Assembly: GCF_032062135.1 (NCBI RefSeq)
Contig: NC_092860.1
Span: forward strand, 127,256,333 to 127,320,332
Source: Pyxicephalus adspersus
Taxonomy: Eukaryota > Chordata > Amphibia > Anura > Pyxicephalidae
Direction of reading: 5' to 3'
DNA length: 64,000 bases
This document shows positions 62,140 to 64,000 of the stretch, one piece after another. A program made the position numbers and the translations under genes. Each line of letters starts with the position of its first letter. Position 1 is the stretch's first letter. A model generated the notes under the pieces. It made no database searches. It worked only from the letters and a program-made list of their open reading frames with translations, and was not told the DNA's origin.

Positions 62140-63302
62140 CCACCTAGCCGTTATGCCCGTACGAAGGTCGGGCAAAAAAAAATGGCTNNNNNNNNNNNNN
62201 NNNNNNNNNNNNNNNNNNNNNNNNNNNNNNNNNNNNNNNNNNNNNNNNNNNNNNNNNNNNNNNNNNNNNNNNNNNNNNNNNNNNNNNNNNNNNNNNNNNN
62301 NNNNNNNNNNNNNNNNNNNNNNNNNNNNNNNNNNNNNNNNNNNNNNNNNNNNNNNNNNNNNNNNNNNNNNNNNNNNNNNNNNNNNNNNNNNNNNNNNNNN
62401 NNNNNNNNNNNNNNNNNNNNNNNNNNNNNNNNNNNNNNNNNNNNNNNNNNNNNNNNNNNNNNNNNNNNNNNNNNNNNNNNNNNNNNNNNNNNNNNNNNNN
62501 NNNNNNNNNNNNNNNNNNNNNNNNNNNNNNNNNNNNNNNNNNNNNNNNNNNNNNNNNNNNNNNNNNNNNNNNNNNNNNNNNNNNNNNNNNNNNNNNNNNN
62601 NNNNNNNNNNNNNNNNNNNNNNNNNNNNNNNNNNNNNNNNNNNNNNNNNNNNNNNNNNNNNNNNNNNNNNNNNNNNNNNNNNNNNNNNNNNNNNNNNNNN
62701 NNNNNNNNNNNNNNNNNNNNNNNNNNNNNNNNNNNNNNNNNNNNNNNNNNNNNNNNNNNNNNNNNNNNNNNNNNNNNNNNNNNNNNNNNNNNNNNNNNNN
62801 NNNNNNNNNNNNNNNNNNNNNNNNNNNNNNNNNNNNNNNNNNNNNNNNNNNNNNNNNNNNNNNNNNNNNNNNNNNNNNNNNNNNNNNNNNNNNNNNNNNN
62901 NNNNNNNNNNNNNNNNNNNNNNNNNNNNNNNNNNNNNNNNNNNNNNNNNNNNNNNNNNNNNNNNNNNNNNNNNNNNNNNNNNNNNNNNNNNNNNNNNNNN
63001 NNNNNNNNNNNNNNNNNNNNNNNNNNNNNNNNNNNNNNNNNNNNNNNNNNNNNNNNNNNNNNNNNNNNNNNNNNNNNNNNNNNNNNNNNNNNNNNNNNNN
63101 NNNNNNNNNNNNNNNNNNNNNNNNNNNNNNNNNNNNNNNNNNNNNNNNNNNNNNNNNNNNTTTTTTATATTCATATTATCTACTAGAACCCCTGTTCGGA
63201 CATATTTCTGTAAGTTACAGGTCTACAATTTAAAAAAAAAATTCATGAAAAACGGATCACTTTTGGTACAGAAATCTAGACCTCAGTGTAACGCTCAGGT
63301 GG
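62140..63302. mobile_element. TTAA-flanked (piggyBac-like) element containing an assembly gap
   Basis: Left end CCACCTAGCCGTTA and reverse-complemented right end CCACCTGAGCGTTA match at 11 of 14 bases. TTAA lies directly outside both (62136-62139 and 63303-63306), the target duplication of piggyBac-type elements. A small CCCG…CGGGC hairpin follows the left end. 973 of the 1163 bases are N, so coding capacity cannot be judged. Confidence 0.7.
62188..63160. other. Assembly gap (973 N)
   Basis: Run of N inside the TTAA-flanked element. Open frames drawn through it are meaningless. Confidence 1.
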
Positions 63303-63306
63303 TTAA

Positions 63307-63840
63307 CAGAATTCACAAGATCTTCATCCCTGTTTACTATTTTTCTGGTAAACTGGTGCCCCAAAACCCCCACAGAGCACCATACCCCCCCACTAAATGC
63401 CAATTCCTCTCTGCCCCCCACCCTCACTAATCTCCACGGCCCCACTTGCTACCCAAGCTAGCAAAGTTAAACTTTCAGGATATCCCTGCTAAGCTTTCCC
63501 TGCTCTATAAACTGCTGCTCTCTGCCCCTGTTCTGCTTTATTAAAAAAAAGCGGAACACTAATTAGGAAGTATTTTTGTTGGTACAAATACAACAATATA
63601 TATGTTCAGTGTATACTGCATGTTGATGCAGACATTTCAGAAACTGACACCATGACCATTTAGGCCAAGCCCAGCATTCAGTACATTTTAGCCACACCAA
63701 ATATTCATTGATACTAATTTCTATTGTGTCTCTATTTCAAAACTTCTGACGTTAGGAGGTATGTATCCAACTGCTTTTGAGGTGAGTGTGAAAATGGGTG
63801 CAACAGTTCATAGGTATGCAAGGGAGCTAGATACTAGAGT
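63307..63840. other. Intergenic DNA without recognised gene
   Basis: C-rich at 63.35-63.45 kb. 'gctttattaaaaaaaagcgg' near 63.54 kb may be a small fragment of the family E repeat end. Nothing else recognised. Confidence 0.6.
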
Positions 63841-63847
63841 GCATGTG

Positions 63848-64000
63848 AGCTATAGATAAGGGGTGCAGGGGGCGCTGTGTGCTCATTGGCTGTATATAAG
63901 GGGTGCAGAGAGTGTAGGGGAGCTGTGTTCTCATTGGCTGTATATAAGGGGTGCAGAGAGTGCAGGGGAGCTGTGTGCTCATCGGCTGTATATAAGGGGT
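63848..64000. repeat. Tandem array, 48-bp unit, TATATAAGGGG-containing, cut by the window edge
   Basis: Four starts of 'ataaggggtgcag' at 63856, 63896, 63944 and 63992 (spacing 40, 48, 48). The unit reads 'ctcattggctgtatataagg' + 'ggtgcagagagtg' + 'taggggagctgtg'. It continues beyond the window. Confidence 0.88.

Noticed and set aside
62014..63430. Frames of 334-425 codons on both strands
   Set aside because: Almost entirely N; the open frame comes from the assembly gap.
1..64000. tRNA, snRNA, 5S or miRNA genes
   Set aside because: A- and B-box-like sequences are present only as SINE heads; no canonical RNA gene was recognised by eye.

Overview
This is vertebrate nuclear DNA: spliced exons, long introns, dense interspersed repeats and about 60% A+T by eye. 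The repeats are tRNA-headed SINEs with an L2-like tail ending in (TAA)n, a Harbinger-type MITE, hAT-type MITEs and a TTAA-flanked element. This mix, with the divergence of the one recognisable protein from its mammalian orthologue, suggests a frog. No bacterial, organellar or viral gene was seen.

The only gene I can support is KLF3 (basic Krueppel-like factor, BKLF), read on the minus strand. Four coding exons lie at 11200-11256, 3528-4023, 2762-2897 and 450-610. Their splice sites are canonical and their phases agree across all three introns in the window. Together they give 850 coding bases: the N-terminus, the CtBP-binding PVDLT motif, two psi-K-x-E sumoylation sites, the proline/serine-rich repression region and zinc finger 1. 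The last exon, with fingers 2 and 3, lies beyond position 1. A 5' UTR segment joins the first coding exon at 11257-11287. A CpG-rich block at about 38.76-39.40 kb, with a strong minus-strand splice donor at 39103, is the best candidate for the non-coding first exon and promoter. That would make intron 1 about 27.8 kb.

Layout: 1-11.3 kb is the KLF3 coding part with introns. 11.3-39.1 kb is the putative intron 1, filled with SINE and MITE copies, a 46-bp minisatellite (35.9-36.36 kb) and a 48-bp minisatellite (37.39-38.75 kb) that abuts the CpG block. 38.76-39.40 kb is the putative promoter with CACCC/GC boxes. 39.44-40.50 kb is an ~85-bp tandem array in which most units carry an ACTACAAGTCCCAGCA-like (ZNF143/THAP11-type) box, split by a SINE. 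40.5-64 kb is upstream intergenic DNA with nested transposons, microsatellites, a TTAA-flanked element holding a 973-base assembly gap, and a 48-bp TATATAAGGGG array running off the right edge.

I found no new multi-gene system. The points most worth checking are the ZNF143-like array beside the presumed promoter, the opposing splice donors in the CpG block, and a two-codon uORF whose stop overlaps the KLF3 start codon.
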